Shown: positions 1 through 10,086 of the stretch, one piece after another | Position numbering within the stretch: the first letter of the stretch is position 1 | Layout of the letters: each line of letters begins with the position of its first letter | DNA from: Domibacillus sp. DTU_2020_1001157_1_SI_ALB_TIR_016 | GTDB lineage: Bacteria; Bacillota; Bacilli; Bacillales; Domibacillaceae | DNA length: 64,000 nucleotides | Direction of reading: 5' to 3' | Assembly: GCF_032341995.1 (NCBI RefSeq) | Contig: NZ_CP135439.1 | Coordinates: 1,984,001 to 2,048,000, forward strand | Position numbers and translations under genes: made by a program | The notes under the pieces: model-generated | Told to the model about the DNA's origin: nothing | The model's input: the letters and a program-made list of their open reading frames with translations, nothing else | The model's database searches: none

Positions 1-1257
1 ATTGTTTACATCTACAAGCGGAACATAGCGATCTTCGGCAACTTTACGAATAACATCATTGTAGCTGTTAATCCAGCTGCGTAAGCCACCTTTGTTTGCA
101 TATAAAGGCGCAACAGTTCTACCATTTTTCAACTCTAGGTCATAGTAAGTCTTGTCAACGACTGGTGTATTAGTCATTAAGACAACTTTAATACCTCTTA
201 CGCTGAGTTGTTCAAGCATATAGGTAAGGTTCTGTTTAAACTCCTCTTTGCTCACCTGTGGCTCACCATTAGGCTTCAGCAAAGCATCGTTAATACCAAA
301 CATGATTGTTACGTATTCTGGCTTTGCATCAAGAACATCCTCTTTGAAGCGAAGAAGCCCTTCTTCTGTTTCATCTCCGCTATTCCCTTTGTTATAAAAA
401 GTGTAATCCATTCCATTTCCATAGACAGTTGCTACTTGATCTGTCCACTTCTTGTTAATGTATGTTTTATACTGGCTTTCAAAGTATGAACCAGATGTAT
501 TGCTGTCGCCAAATGCAACGAAGCCAGACTTCTCTTCATTTCTCAGCTTTCGCTCCTGCTCAAAAATTCGATACATTAACATGGCAAATTGACCACGAGT
601 AATTTTGTCGTTCGTTCCAAACTTAGTGCTATTGATACCTTTGATGATTCCAGCTCCATGCAATACACGAACAGGTTCTGCATAACGATCCGTAGCATCT
701 GTAAATGGATTCTTGAATGTCGTAGAATCATCGAAGTAATCCTTGAAGGCATTGTATAACATGACTACCACTTCACCACGAGTGATGTTATCTGCCGCTC
801 CGAATGATGTAGCAGTCTTACCACTGGTGATTCCCCTCGCTTTAAGTGCTGATACAATGCCCACTGCACGAGTTGGAAGGTCTCTGAATCCTGCCTTTGG
901 AACATTCGTGTCAATCGCCATATATGTACCAAGAATCACAGCAAAATCCACACGTTTAATTGGATCGTTTACTCCAAACACTGTCTGGTAGCCTTTTGTG
1001 TAGCCTTTTGCAATCCCGTTCTCGTCAAGAAACTGTACAGCATAAGCCAGTTCTGTTTTAGGGGGTACATCTGTAAATCTTGTAACCCCTCTCCCTGTAT
1101 CTATTGGTGGCAATTCATCTGATACTGGCTCTTTTACTGAGTCAGTGGCTGGGTCTACTAAATCTGAAGGATCTTCCGCAAATACCGGTGTAATCGTTGA
1201 GGCAAACGTCGTTCCTGCAAGTAATGCAGTTGCTAATACTTTGTAAGGCTTTTTCAT
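1..1257 (-). CDS. S-layer homology (SLH) domain protein with SGNH/GDSL hydrolase domain, 3' end outside window
   Basis: Reading the minus strand from an ATG at 1257 (RBS GAGGAG 10 nt upstream) gives 419 codons that run off the window edge. The order is a Sec signal peptide (about residues 1-28, ending PVFAED), an acidic linker, three SLH repeats (about 55-230; recurring patterns such as ITRGEVVVMLYNAF and ITRGQFAMLMYRIF), then an SGNH hydrolase domain. Block I, FGDSN, is near residue 250 and block III, GIND, near residue 320; the Asp-His block would lie outside the window. SLH repeats bind pyruvylated secondary cell wall polymer, so the protein should be displayed on the cell surface. SGNH domains are esterases, lipases or carbohydrate deacetylases; the substrate here is not readable. 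Confidence 0.9.
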   Translation of the reverse strand, partial: MKKPYKVLATALLAGTTFASTITPVFAEDPSDLVDPATDSVKEPVSDELPPIDTGRGVTRFTDVPPKTELAYAVQFLDENGIAKGYTKGYQTVFGVNDPIKRVDFAVILGTYMAIDTNVPKAGFRDLPTRAVGIVSALKARGITSGKTATSFGAADNITRGEVVVMLYNAFKDYFDDSTTFKNPFTDATDRYAEPVRVLHGAGIIKGINSTKFGTNDKITRGQFAMLMYRIFEQERKLRNEEKSGFVAFGDSNTSGSYFESQYKTYINKKWTDQVATVYGNGMDYTFYNKGNSGDETEEGLLRFKEDVLDAKPEYVTIMFGINDALLKPNGEPQVSKEEFKQNLTYMLEQLSVRGIKVVLMTNTPVVDKTYYDLELKNGRTVAPLYANKGGLRSWINSYNDVIRKVAEDRYVPLVDVNN

Positions 1258-1378
1258 TGGTTTCAATCTCCTCTTATGTAATTTCCTAGGTTTCAATTAT
1301 ATCAAATAAACCAAGAAGAACTTTGATTTCTTGAAAATTTTAGAAATCCCTTACTGTTGCATTCAAATTGATAAAACA

Positions 1379-1409
1379 AAAAAGAGATGCCTAATTAAGA
1401 CACCTCTTA
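1379..1409 (-). terminator. Intrinsic terminator
   Basis: On the minus strand an 11-bp stem (AAGAGGTGTCT with G-U pairs) is followed by TTTTTTG. It closes the transcript of the hypothetical gene at 1416-1763 and is the main reason to believe that region is transcribed. Confidence 0.65.
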
Positions 1410-1415
1410 AACTAT

Positions 1416-1763
1416 TTATAATTCTTTTTTAACCTTTGAATTTTCCACATAACACAAAAAGAAATCTTCTTCTATTTTAACATTGCATTTGACTTTGTGC
1501 CTTGCGCCCTTCACTATTGGTTGAGCGTCATGGACAACGGCTTGGCAGCAGAGTTGTTGCCTACTGTCAAATGAATAAAAAATAATCAAATGACAATGGG
1601 CAACGACACTATTGTATATCGGTCTATGGAATCCGTATTGTATAGCCCTTGTTTGTCGGGGAATATTCTTCCCACCAATTCTACTGTTTTCAGATAGCCC
1701 TGAACAGTGGTATGTGAATTGGCTTGCGAGTACATTTACTCCTATCCTTCCTTCGATCAGCAC
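1416..1763 (-). CDS. Hypothetical protein next to integrase, doubtful
   Basis: An open frame of 115 codons begins at GTG 1763 with GGAGAGG 11 nt upstream and is followed by an intrinsic terminator. I recognise no domain. The C-terminal half (about residues 75-115) has normal protein composition. A different frame starting at an ATG near 1736, with AAGGA and AGGAG just before it, reads about 49 codons that look equally protein-like (VGRIFPDKQGLYNTDSI), so a frameshift inside an older, larger gene is possible. It sits between the SLH gene and the integrase and probably belongs to the same acquired fragment. Low confidence that it is a functional gene. Confidence 0.3.
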   Translation of the reverse strand: MLIEGRIGVNVLASQFTYHCSGLSENSRIGGKNIPRQTRAIQYGFHRPIYNSVVAHCHLIIFYSFDSRQQLCCQAVVHDAQPIVKGARHKVKCNVKIEEDFFLCYVENSKVKKEL

Positions 1764-2020
1764 TTAGTGGCAGCCCTCTCCATTGGGATACTGGACTAAA
1801 CAAGGAAAGTCCGTCTGTATCCTATCCCCTCTTAATTGCGTTGGCAGGGTCATTACCTGACGATGTTTATTAACGTGTGTTTATCGGCATCCCACACGGA
1901 AATTCCGGTACCTAAAAAAGACATTACTTAAGAAACCTTGTATCACCAGAATTTTTTTGATAATATAAGGACACGGTATTTCACTATTTAGTTGTATTGG
2001 TTTGTGACTAAATGACATTC
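1764..2020. other. Gene-free stretch with hairpins
   Basis: No coding frame is convincing. A strong hairpin lies at about 1785-1823 (GGATAC...GTATCC outer arms, GGAC...GTCC inner arms). The stretch precedes a plus-strand terminator at 2021-2057 although no plus-strand gene is present, so a non-coding transcript is possible. Confidence 0.3.
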
Positions 2021-2057
2021 GGAAGGGTAAGGTGCTACCAACACCTGCCCTTCTTTT
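2021..2057 (+). terminator. Strong intrinsic terminator, plus-strand orientation
   Basis: The arms GAAGGGTAAGGTG and CACCTGCCCTTC form a long stem followed by TTTTTTA on the plus strand. The adjacent integrase gene is on the other strand, where no T-run follows the stem, so this terminator serves an unidentified plus-strand transcript. Confidence 0.7.
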
Positions 2058-2063
2058 TTATGG

Positions 2064-2975
2064 TCATTTTTTGTTCATGTTCATCAAGGGACTGTTTATC
2101 TTTGCTTGTTCGCCTAGTTTTTCGTCTGTAAGCGACTGCAAATACGTTTGGGTTGTCTGGATATTGGCATGGCCTAAAAGCCGTGATAAAGAGTAAATAT
2201 CGCACCCATTCAGTAACGTAGTCAGAGCAAAATAATGACGGAACATGTGCGGGCTTATCCTCTTTTTATTCACGCCCGCCCTCTTGCCTGCTTCCTTCAC
2301 AATGTTGTCTAGTGAGAGATGAGATAACCCTTGTAAATGATACGAAAGGAAATACATGTCTTCTTTCAACAGTTTGTTTTCTACATATTCCTTTCTCATT
2401 CGTTCGTATTTGATGAGGATTTTCTTCAATGCCGGACTAATAAAGGCGGTACGTTCTTTATTTCCTTTTCCATGAACCAAAATCGTTGTTTCCATTACGT
2501 TCTTGAAGGGTAATGTCCTGATTTCCATTGCTCTAAGTCCGCAATCTGCAAGCATGGCAATAATGGCTTTGTTCCTTACTTCATGGTAAGAAGAATAATC
2601 AAACGCATTTATCATCTTGTAAACCTCATGCTCATTAAACCCCTCTAAAACCTTTTTAGACACTTTCGGCAGTTCCACTTTCTTCATTGGACTTTCTTTT
2701 AAATATTCTTCATTCACACACCAGTTAAAGAAAGCAATTATCATTTTAGCCATTGACTGAATTGATTGGGGTGTTAGTCCCCTCTGTTGTTTGTAGCGTA
2801 TATACGCCCTCAAATCATCTGTATGAACACTTTCTAGTTGGTCAATACCACGCTTTGTTTTCAGAAACAAAAGCACCTGTTTATACTCTTGCCGTTTGTT
2901 TATCATCGTTTTATTTGTGTATCCTTTAGCAACGCAATGGAAGTCATACTCTTTTAACGCATCCTCTATAAACAC
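2064..2975 (-). CDS. Tyrosine recombinase / phage-type integrase (XerC/XerD-like)
   Basis: 303 residues. An N-terminal SAM-like core-binding domain (about 1-95) is followed by the catalytic domain with the complete active site: Arg148 (CGLRAMEIR), Lys170 (VHGKGNKER), His243 and Arg246 (HMFRH), His269 (LLGHANIQTT) and Tyr278 (TYLQ). The enzyme should cut and rejoin DNA at specific sites. The start is GTG at 2975, preceded by GAGGAAGGTGG; that ribosome binding site lies inside a terminator-like hairpin (2977-3026). Not the chromosomal XerC/D by context, since no matching neighbours are present; more likely the recombinase of a small integrated element whose other genes have been lost. Confidence 0.9.
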   Translation of the reverse strand: MFIEDALKEYDFHCVAKGYTNKTMINKRQEYKQVLLFLKTKRGIDQLESVHTDDLRAYIRYKQQRGLTPQSIQSMAKMIIAFFNWCVNEEYLKESPMKKVELPKVSKKVLEGFNEHEVYKMINAFDYSSYHEVRNKAIIAMLADCGLRAMEIRTLPFKNVMETTILVHGKGNKERTAFISPALKKILIKYERMRKEYVENKLLKEDMYFLSYHLQGLSHLSLDNIVKEAGKRAGVNKKRISPHMFRHYFALTTLLNGCDIYSLSRLLGHANIQTTQTYLQSLTDEKLGEQAKINSPLMNMNKK

Positions 2976-2976
2976 A

Positions 2977-3026
2977 AAAAACCACCTTCCTCTACTGAAT
3001 TTTTCAATAGAAAAAGGCGGTTTTCT
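2977..3026 (-). promoter_or_regulatory. Hairpin that is both yneF-side terminator and cover of the integrase RBS
   Basis: On the minus strand AAAACCGCCTTTTTCTATTG pairs with a near-perfect complement ending AAGGTGGTTTTTTG. The 3' arm contains the integrase Shine-Dalgarno (GAGGAAGGTGG) and the T-run ends directly at its GTG start. Folding would stop upstream transcription and hide the ribosome binding site together. Confidence 0.6.
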
Positions 3027-3147
3027 TGTTTTTATGAAAAATTAACCAAACAACACTCAGTTTTGAAAGAGAAAATTCATATTTCCTGTATCTTCAATTT
3101 CAAAATAAGGATGTTGAAAGTGACTTGAACCCTTATCCAGCAAGGAT

Positions 3148-3363
3148 TTATTTATCCTGCTGCTTGTTCATTTGTGCCATCATTTGGTTGATTTTCTTTT
3201 GTGATGGTTTCATACCCATTTGCATCATCATCATACGCAGCATTTGTTCGTTAATCGGTGGATTTTTCTTTAAGTAATCCATCATGTAACGGCGTGCGAT
3301 GAAAAATCCGAGGGCTACACCAGCAGCAAGCGCCAGGACAGCCGTAAGCACATACCCAAACAT
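3148..3363 (-). CDS. yneF: UPF0154 family membrane protein YneF
   Basis: 71 residues: one N-terminal transmembrane helix (about 4-24), a basic arginine pair, then a Met-rich helix ([17 protein letters not shown]). Length, sequence style and place next to tkt match Bacillus YneF. ATG at 3363 is preceded by GAAGGAGG. Function is unknown in the family; the topology suggests a single-pass inner-membrane protein with a cytoplasmic tail. Confidence 0.9.
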   Translation of the reverse strand: MFGYVLTAVLALAAGVALGFFIARRYMMDYLKKNPPINEQMLRMMMMQMGMKPSQKKINQMMAQMNKQQDK

Positions 3364-3457
3364 AAACGTGTTCCTCCTTCAAGTTATCTATTCAAAGTGT
3401 ACTAAACCAGCGCCCATTATACAACTAGAGGCTGTAAATTTTTGCAGAACCGTGACA

Positions 3458-3487
3458 AAAAAAGTCCGGAACCGAGGTTCCGGACAG
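3458..3487 (-). terminator. tkt terminator
   Basis: GTCCGGAAC-loop-GTTCCGGAC stem followed on the minus strand by TTTTTTT, just after the tkt stop codon. Confidence 0.9.
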
Positions 3488-3496
3488 CTTTTTTAT

Positions 3497-5500
3497 TTAT
3501 TTTTCTAAAAGAGCTTTTACGCGGGCCACAACGTTTTCCACTGTAAAGCCGAATTCTTTCATCACAAGATCACCAGGTCCAGAAGCGCCAAATTGATCGA
3601 TTGCCAAAATGTCTCCTTCATCGCCTGTGTATTTGTGCCAGCCAAATGAAGAACCAACTTCAATGGCAAGACGTTTTTTCACTGATTTCGGAATAACAGA
3701 TTCTTTGTACGCAGCATCCTGCTGTTCAAAACGGTCAAACGACGGCATGCTGATAACATTCGCGTGAATACCTTCGCCTTGAAGGACTTTTTGTGCTTCT
3801 ACAGCAAGACCGACTTCTGAGCCAGTTGCCAAAAGAAGAACATCTGGTGTTTTTTCAGCTTTTACGACCGTGTAAGCACCTTTTTGGACACCTTCATGCG
3901 CCTGCTCTTTTGAACCCGGAAGAACTGAAAGATTTTGACGGGTCAACACAAGAGCTGTTGGTGTTGATTTGCTTTGAAGCGCCAGCTTCCAAGCTGCTGC
4001 TGTTTCATTGCCGTCTGCTGGACGAATCACAGACAGGTTTGGCATGCTGCGGAATGAAGAAAGATGTTCGACCGGCTCATGTGTAGGACCGTCTTCACCG
4101 ACTGCGATACTGTCATGTGTAAACACGTATGTGACAGGAAGACCCATCAGCGCTGCAAGACGAATTGCTGGACGCAGGTAGTCAGAGAATACGAAGAATG
4201 TTCCGCCAAACACTTGCAGACCGCCGTGAAGGGCCATTCCGTTCATCGCAGCACCCATCGCAAATTCGCGGACACCAAACCAGATGTTGCGGCCTTCATA
4301 GCTGCCTGGCAAAAAGTCGGCTGTGTTTTTGATCGTTGTTTTGTTTGATCCAGCCAGGTCGGCAGAACCGCCGATAAATGTCGGCACAGCTTGAGCAATC
4401 GCATTTAACGCTTCACCAGATGTGTTACGCGTTGCGTTTGATGTTCCTTCTTCATAAACAGGAAGAGCATCTTCCCAGCCTTCTGGCAGCTCGCCGTTGA
4501 TCGCTTTTTCAAGCTGTGCTGCCAATTCGGGATAACTTTCTTTATATGAAGCAAATAATTTGTCCCACTCAGCTTGCGCATGGGCACCACGCTGAACAGC
4601 TTCCTGCTCAAAACGCTCTTTTACTTCATCAGGAACATAGAAATCTTCTTCAAATGTCCACTTGTAGTATTCTTTCGTCAGCTTCATTTCATCTTCACCA
4701 AGCGGTGCACCGTGAGAAGCTGATTTACCGGATTTGTTTGGAGAACCATAGCCGATCACTGTTTTTACTTCAATCATGGTTGGCGCGTTCTCGTTTTGTT
4801 TCGCTGATTCAAGCGCTTTTGTAACAGCTTCAAGATCATTGCCGTCCTCAACGCGAATGTAGTTCCAGCCGTATGCTTTAAAGCGGCCTTCCACACTTTC
4901 AGAGAATGACTTATTAAGGTCTCCATCCAGTGAAATATCATTCGAATCATAAAGAACAACAAGACGGCTTAACTTCAAGTGCGCCGCAAGTGATGCTGCT
5001 TCTGATGCTACACCTTCCATTAAGTCACCATCACCACATAGCGCATATGTATGGTGGCCAATCACTTCATGTCCCTCTTTGTTGTACACAGATGCCAGGT
5101 GGCGTTCAGCCATTGCCATACCTACTGCCATCGCAATACCCTGTCCAAGCGGCCCAGTTGTCGCTTCTACACCAGGTGTATGTTTGTATTCAGGGTGTCC
5201 TGGAGTTTTACTTCCCCATTGACGGAAATTTTTGATTTCATCAAGCGAAAGACCGTAGCCCGCAAGATGAAGCAAGCTGTATAACAACATGGAACCGTGA
5301 CCTGCTGAAAGTACGAACCGATCCCGGTTGAACCATTCTGGATTTTTCGGATTGTGATTCATTACTTTTGTCCAAAGCGCGTACGCCATTGGCGCTGCAC
5401 CCATTGGCAAACCCGGGTGGCCGGAATTTGCTTTTTCAATTGCGTCGATTGACAGCGTACGGATCGTTGTGACCGCAAGCTGATCTGTTTTATCAAACAT
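3497..5500 (-). CDS. tkt: Transketolase
   Basis: 667 residues, the usual length. Transketolase moves two-carbon ketol units between sugar phosphates in the non-oxidative pentose phosphate pathway, using thiamine diphosphate and a divalent metal. Visible signatures are the N-terminal [12 protein letters not shown], the diphosphate/metal motif GDGDLMEG with the downstream asparagine of DSNDIS, and the pyrimidine-domain run [18 protein letters not shown]. The open frame continues 40 codons upstream, but ATG 5500 fits the family start and has AAAGG 9-10 nt before it; the upstream part reads through the ynzC terminator and is not credible protein. Confidence 0.97.
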   Translation of the reverse strand: MFDKTDQLAVTTIRTLSIDAIEKANSGHPGLPMGAAPMAYALWTKVMNHNPKNPEWFNRDRFVLSAGHGSMLLYSLLHLAGYGLSLDEIKNFRQWGSKTPGHPEYKHTPGVEATTGPLGQGIAMAVGMAMAERHLASVYNKEGHEVIGHHTYALCGDGDLMEGVASEAASLAAHLKLSRLVVLYDSNDISLDGDLNKSFSESVEGRFKAYGWNYIRVEDGNDLEAVTKALESAKQNENAPTMIEVKTVIGYGSPNKSGKSASHGAPLGEDEMKLTKEYYKWTFEEDFYVPDEVKERFEQEAVQRGAHAQAEWDKLFASYKESYPELAAQLEKAINGELPEGWEDALPVYEEGTSNATRNTSGEALNAIAQAVPTFIGGSADLAGSNKTTIKNTADFLPGSYEGRNIWFGVREFAMGAAMNGMALHGGLQVFGGTFFVFSDYLRPAIRLAALMGLPVTYVFTHDSIAVGEDGPTHEPVEHLSSFRSMPNLSVIRPADGNETAAAWKLALQSKSTPTALVLTRQNLSVLPGSKEQAHEGVQKGAYTVVKAEKTPDVLLLATGSEVGLAVEAQKVLQGEGIHANVISMPSFDRFEQQDAAYKESVIPKSVKKRLAIEVGSSFGWHKYTGDEGDILAIDQFGASGPGDLVMKEFGFTVENVVARVKALLEK

Positions 5501-5585
5501 CAGATTCATCCTTTCAAAAGGGGATTTACCCTTATATATTAAATGTCTTTGCCACAATATACAACAAAAACACAGAACAATGTGA

Positions 5586-5617
5586 AAAAAGAGACAGCTC
5601 TCACTGTCTCTTTTTTC
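5586..5617 (-). terminator. Terminator between ynzC and tkt
   Basis: Perfect palindrome AAAAAAGAGACAG...CTGTCTCTTTTTT, bidirectional in form. It sits directly after the ynzC stop, so tkt is expected to have its own promoter in 5501-5585. Confidence 0.85.
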
Positions 5618-5619
5618 CA

Positions 5620-5853
5620 TTAATTCATTTTTCTGCGTTTTTGAATATCTCGCACTTTTTTCGGTGTTACTTCATCGCCGTTTGGATCAAACACCCGGAC
5701 GTGTTCGACTGTGTCCCGCATTGACGTACGGAAAACACGTAAATATTCCTGCCGAAGCGCAGTTTGTTCCTGCAGCTCTTCGTCTGTCAACGCCGTTCTT
5801 TTTGCTTTTTGGGCCAGTTCATTTATACGTGCAATCTTGTCAGATGATAACAT
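5620..5853 (-). CDS. ynzC: DUF896 family protein YnzC
   Basis: 77 residues, all helical and charged, with the family pattern [21 protein letters not shown] and [10 protein letters not shown]. Members are small cytoplasmic proteins; B. subtilis YnzC belongs to the yneA-yneB-ynzC SOS operon. Here it follows yneB after a 77-bp gap and precedes a terminator, which fits the same operon. RBS AAAGGAG upstream of ATG 5853. Confidence 0.92.
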   Translation of the reverse strand: MLSSDKIARINELAQKAKRTALTDEELQEQTALRQEYLRVFRTSMRDTVEHVRVFDPNGDEVTPKKVRDIQKRRKMN

Positions 5854-5930
5854 CGTTTCCCGCTCCTTTCCGATACTTCCAATACCGTTATCGTACAGAA
5901 ATGCAGAAGGGTTGACAAGAAAAAAGCTTA

Positions 5931-6910
<980 letters not shown>

Positions 6911-6918
6911 CCTTTCCT

Positions 6919-7018
6919 CGAATACTCGTTCGTGATATAATCCATTCTAAGGCGAACGATTGTTTCAGTCAAGCGGTAATTCGAACTTACGTTTGTGAAA
7001 ATTCAGAACACATGTTAT
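6919..7018. promoter_or_regulatory. Cluster of LexA operators between yneA and lexA
   Basis: The Bacillus LexA consensus is CGAACN4GTTCG. CGAATACTCGTTCG (6919-6932) and CGAACTTACGTTTG (6982-6995) differ from it by one base each. CGAACGATTGTTTC (6953-6966) and AGAACACATGTTAT (7005-7018) are weaker. Their placement allows repression of both divergent transcripts. Confidence 0.85.
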
Positions 7019-7054
7019 ACTATACGTAAATATTTCCTAAGTGAGGTGCAAACA

Positions 7055-7672
7055 TTGACTAAGTTATCAAAACGCCAGCAGGATATTCTTGATTTCATTA
7101 AAGATGAGGTTCGTCAAAAGGGCTATCCGCCATCTGTTCGTGAAATTGGAGAAGCTGTTGGACTCGCATCAAGTTCAACGGTTCACGGACACCTTGCCCG
7201 CCTTGAAGCAAAAAATTATATTCGGCGGGACCCGACAAAGCCTCGTGCAATCGAGATTTTAGATACAGACAGCTCAGTGCCTAAACAGCACCCTGTTAAT
7301 GTACCAGTTGTCGGAAAAGTAACGGCTGGTCTTCCTATCACAGCGATCGAAAATGTAGAAGAGTACTTTCCTCTCCCGGAACGTCTTGCTCCACCGGATG
7401 AGCAGGTATTTATGCTGGAAATCGTGGGTGAAAGTATGCGTGAAGCTGGTATTTTAGACGGCGACTATGTAGTGGTCAGACAGCAGCAAACGGCGAAAAA
7501 CGGTGATATTGTTGTGGCTATGACTGAAGACGACGAAGCAACCGTGAAGCGTTTTTACAAAGAAGCTGACCATATTCGCCTGCAGCCGGAAAACTCTTCA
7601 ATGGAGCCTATTTTACTGCCGAATGTGACCGTTCTAGGAAAAGTCATTGGTGTATATCGCCAAGTTCATTAA
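7055..7672 (+). CDS. lexA: LexA repressor, SOS regulator
   Basis: 205 residues, exactly the Bacillus length, when begun at TTG 7055 (GAGGTG 6 nt upstream); the longer in-frame ATG at 6995 overlaps a LexA box and is not used. Winged HTH at about 1-65, then the autocleavage site Ala91-Gly92 (KVTAGLP), catalytic Ser127 (GESMREAG) and Lys165 (ATVKRFY). RecA-stimulated self-cleavage inactivates it after DNA damage. It negatively controls itself and yneA through the intergenic boxes. Confidence 0.97.
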   Translation: MTKLSKRQQDILDFIKDEVRQKGYPPSVREIGEAVGLASSSTVHGHLARLEAKNYIRRDPTKPRAIEILDTDSSVPKQHPVNVPVVGKVTAGLPITAIENVEEYFPLPERLAPPDEQVFMLEIVGESMREAGILDGDYVVVRQQQTAKNGDIVVAMTEDDEATVKRFYKEADHIRLQPENSSMEPILLPNVTVLGKVIGVYRQVH

Positions 7673-7710
7673 GCTTGTTCATCCTATGTAACAAAAATGC
7701 GCGGCATGAA

Positions 7711-7742
7711 AAAATCCCCTAAAAAATTTTAGGGGATTTTTT
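7711..7742 (+). terminator. lexA terminator
   Basis: AATCCCCTAAAA-TTTTAGGGGATTTTTT hairpin with T-run on the plus strand. Confidence 0.9.
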
Positions 7743-7748
7743 GGTATA

Positions 7749-7776
7749 TAAAAACACCCTGTTCGAAAACAGGGTG
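7749..7776 (-). terminator. Terminator of the GGDEF gene
   Basis: AAACACCCTGTT-TTCG-AACAGGGTGTTTTTA read on the minus strand, downstream of 7877. Confidence 0.75.
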
Positions 7777-7876
7777 TTTCTCGAAAATTTGCGGCGTTCA
7801 AGCCATGCTCCACAACATGCTCCTATAAAGGAATGCTTGATCGTCTTACGCAAACGAGCTCATCGCATAAACTATA

Positions 7877-9178
7877 TTACACGCTATTGGGTAATATGTC
7901 AACTTTATTTTTATTTATGGCCACCTGATTCCGCCCATTTTCTTTTGCCTGATACAGCGCATCATCTGCCAGAGCCAGCAGGCTGTCTATCCCTTCCTCA
8001 ACATGCCCTGTTTGAATGCCCATGCTGATCGTTACCCAATCGGCAGCCGTTGAACGAACATGCTCGATTCGCAGTTCTCGAACCTTGCGGCAAATCGTAT
8101 TGCCCAGCCCTCTCACCCATTCTTCTGTTTGATCAAACAACACAACGACAAATTCTTCACCTCCATAGCGCGCTGCAAAGCCAGCGTGAGGAGGAACATG
8201 CTGATGAATGGTTTGGGCAGCGGACCGGATTACGACATCTCCTTTCATATGGCCATAAAAATCGTTGTATTGCTTAAAGCAGTCAATATCAATCATCATA
8301 AAAGCAACAGGGCGCGTTCCGGCTGAACGTTTTTGTTCTTCTATTAAACGATCCCTGAAGCCTCTCCGATTTGGAATGCCTGTCAGTTCATCTGTCAGCA
8401 TAAGCGCCTGCAGCTGTTTATTGGCTTCTTCGAGCTGAACATTCATCTCGATATTTTTTTGGATTTGCTCTTCTAAATCTTTATTTGCGTTATGCAGCAG
8501 CCAGTTTTGATAAAAATCTTTATAGTAATGGGCATAAAGCATTCGTGAAGTAAGCCAGCAAAAAAATAAAAAGACCGTTAAATTAATATAATGGCCGGCT
8601 AAAACATCGGCAGATGACTGAAAAAAAGGCAGGCCGCCATATACAACCAAAACAGGCAGGCTGTAGATCCAGAGCATCGCCCGATTTGTGGCATGAAATA
8701 AAATCGACACACACATAACATTCACGGCAAATGCCATCACATGGCCGTAATGCCGCTGGTCTTCAAGTGTCACAACGCCTCCCCATGTAAGAAAAAGAAT
8801 AACGACAGCCAGCATCCCTTTTCGGTACCAGCGAGTGTGGGTTGAATCGGCACTGTCACCTTTTTCAAAGAACCGGACCATAGTTAAGTGCGCGATACTT
8901 AAACCAGTCAGCACAAGATACATGGTTAAATAAAAGTCAAATGAAAAAATGTCTCTTCCCTCTGACACAGCAGTTGAAAGATTAAACACAATCAAAAGCA
9001 TTTCGAAAAAAATGACCAGTTTGGCGAACAGCTTTGTCCGCTGCATGTTTTCTTTAAACAGTTTATGTTCCAGCTTTTTTTTCTCTTCCGCGGGCATTCC
9101 TGCAGGAAGACGCAACAATGTCATAAGCATTCTCTTTTCTTTATATCGTTCTTTTTTCCTATTCCCAATGATATTCAT
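7877..9178 (-). CDS. Membrane-bound diguanylate cyclase (GGDEF)
   Basis: About 433 residues. The N-terminal half has roughly six transmembrane helices; a short coiled coil (EEQIQKNIEMNVQLEEANKQ) leads into a C-terminal GGDEF domain (LTDELTGIPNRRGF ... RYGGEEFVVVLF). GGEEF is intact, so it should make cyclic-di-GMP from two GTP. The RxxD inhibitory site expected five residues before GGEEF is not present (HAGFAA), suggesting no product inhibition through that site. No EAL domain. Start uncertain: ATG 9178 chosen; TTG 9205 and ATG 9130 are alternatives, none with a good RBS. The window also carries a c-di-GMP riboswitch (33918-34004). Confidence 0.9.
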   Translation of the reverse strand: MNIIGNRKKERYKEKRMLMTLLRLPAGMPAEEKKKLEHKLFKENMQRTKLFAKLVIFFEMLLIVFNLSTAVSEGRDIFSFDFYLTMYLVLTGLSIAHLTMVRFFEKGDSADSTHTRWYRKGMLAVVILFLTWGGVVTLEDQRHYGHVMAFAVNVMCVSILFHATNRAMLWIYSLPVLVVYGGLPFFQSSADVLAGHYINLTVFLFFCWLTSRMLYAHYYKDFYQNWLLHNANKDLEEQIQKNIEMNVQLEEANKQLQALMLTDELTGIPNRRGFRDRLIEEQKRSAGTRPVAFMMIDIDCFKQYNDFYGHMKGDVVIRSAAQTIHQHVPPHAGFAARYGGEEFVVVLFDQTEEWVRGLGNTICRKVRELRIEHVRSTAADWVTISMGIQTGHVEEGIDSLLALADDALYQAKENGRNQVAINKNKVDILPNSV

Positions 9179-9289
9179 TGTACAAAATTCTCTTTCATTT
9201 ATCAAAATGAAAAAAGAGACAGGCTTGTTTTTGCAAAATGCCTTTTCTTCTCTTATTGTTAAAGTAGCAGAGAAAAGGAGCTGAAGAGA

Positions 9290-10051
9290 ATGAATAAAAC
9301 AGCTTTGATCACAGGCGCCTCAGGCGGCCTGGGGCTGGAATTTGCCAAAATATTTGCGGAGGGTGAATATAATCTTGTTCTTGTAGCCCGCAGCCGGGAA
9401 AAGCTGGAGGCTTTCGCCGATGCATACCCAGATACAGAAATGAAATTGATCGTAAAAGATCTCGGCCGGCCGGGAGCCGCTAAGGAAGTAGCGGATGAAG
9501 TGCATCGATCCGGCATTCATACTGATGTACTCATTAATAACGCTGGATTTGGCCTGTTTGGTCCTTTTGACGAGCTCAGTTTAGAAAAGCAGACAGAAAT
9601 GATGCAGCTGAACGTGATTACACTTACCGAACTTACCCACTGTTTTTTGCCGGGCATGCGCGAACGAAATTCCGGCCGCATACTAAACGTAGCCAGCACA
9701 GCGGCATTTCAGCCTGGACCGCTGATGGCTGTTTATTTTGCAACAAAAGCATTTGTTTTGTCTTTTTCAGAAGCACTCGCCGAGGAATTAAGCACCACCA
9801 ACATTACGGTAACTGCGCTTTGTCCAGGCCCGACAAAAACAAACTTCGGGACAGTGGCAAGCGTGGAAGAAACGAAGATGTTCAGCCAGCCTATGTCCGC
9901 TGCACAGGTGGCCAGAGAAGGTGTGGAAGGTCTTTTGAAAAATAAACGAGTAGTCATTACAGGCAGCAAAAACAAAGCCGGCGCTTTTGCAGCCAAGTTT
10001 CTGCCGCGGAGTACCACTGCCAAAGTGGCCAAGTCTATTACACAAGGATAA
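9290..10051 (+). CDS. Short-chain dehydrogenase/reductase
   Basis: 253 residues, classical SDR: TGASGGLG cofactor loop at the N terminus, NNAG near residue 83, catalytic YFATK near residue 150 with the upstream serine of NVASTAA, and the CPGPTKTNF loop. It should oxidise or reduce an alcohol/carbonyl with NAD(P)(H). Style is close to the DltE/YqjQ-like branch; the substrate is unknown. RBS AAAGGAG, then ATG 9290. Monocistronic, closed by the terminator at 10057. Confidence 0.92.
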   Translation: MNKTALITGASGGLGLEFAKIFAEGEYNLVLVARSREKLEAFADAYPDTEMKLIVKDLGRPGAAKEVADEVHRSGIHTDVLINNAGFGLFGPFDELSLEKQTEMMQLNVITLTELTHCFLPGMRERNSGRILNVASTAAFQPGPLMAVYFATKAFVLSFSEALAEELSTTNITVTALCPGPTKTNFGTVASVEETKMFSQPMSAAQVAREGVEGLLKNKRVVITGSKNKAGAFAAKFLPRSTTAKVAKSITQG

Positions 10052-10056
10052 AGAAA

Positions 10057-10086
10057 ACGCCAGCCCGATAACGGCTGGCGTTTTTT
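10057..10086. terminator. Bidirectional terminator between convergent genes
   Basis: AACGCCAGCC...GGCTGGCGTTTTTT stem shared by the SDR gene and the ABC operon. Confidence 0.9.

Noticed and set aside
3793..5284. Several plus-strand frames across tkt
   Set aside because: Shadows of a strongly conserved minus-strand gene.
5501..5620. N-terminal extension of tkt by 40 codons
   Set aside because: It reads through the ynzC terminator; homologues start at 5500, which has the RBS.
6995..7054. Upstream ATG start for lexA
   Set aside because: It overlaps a LexA operator and lacks an RBS; TTG 7055 gives the family length of 205.
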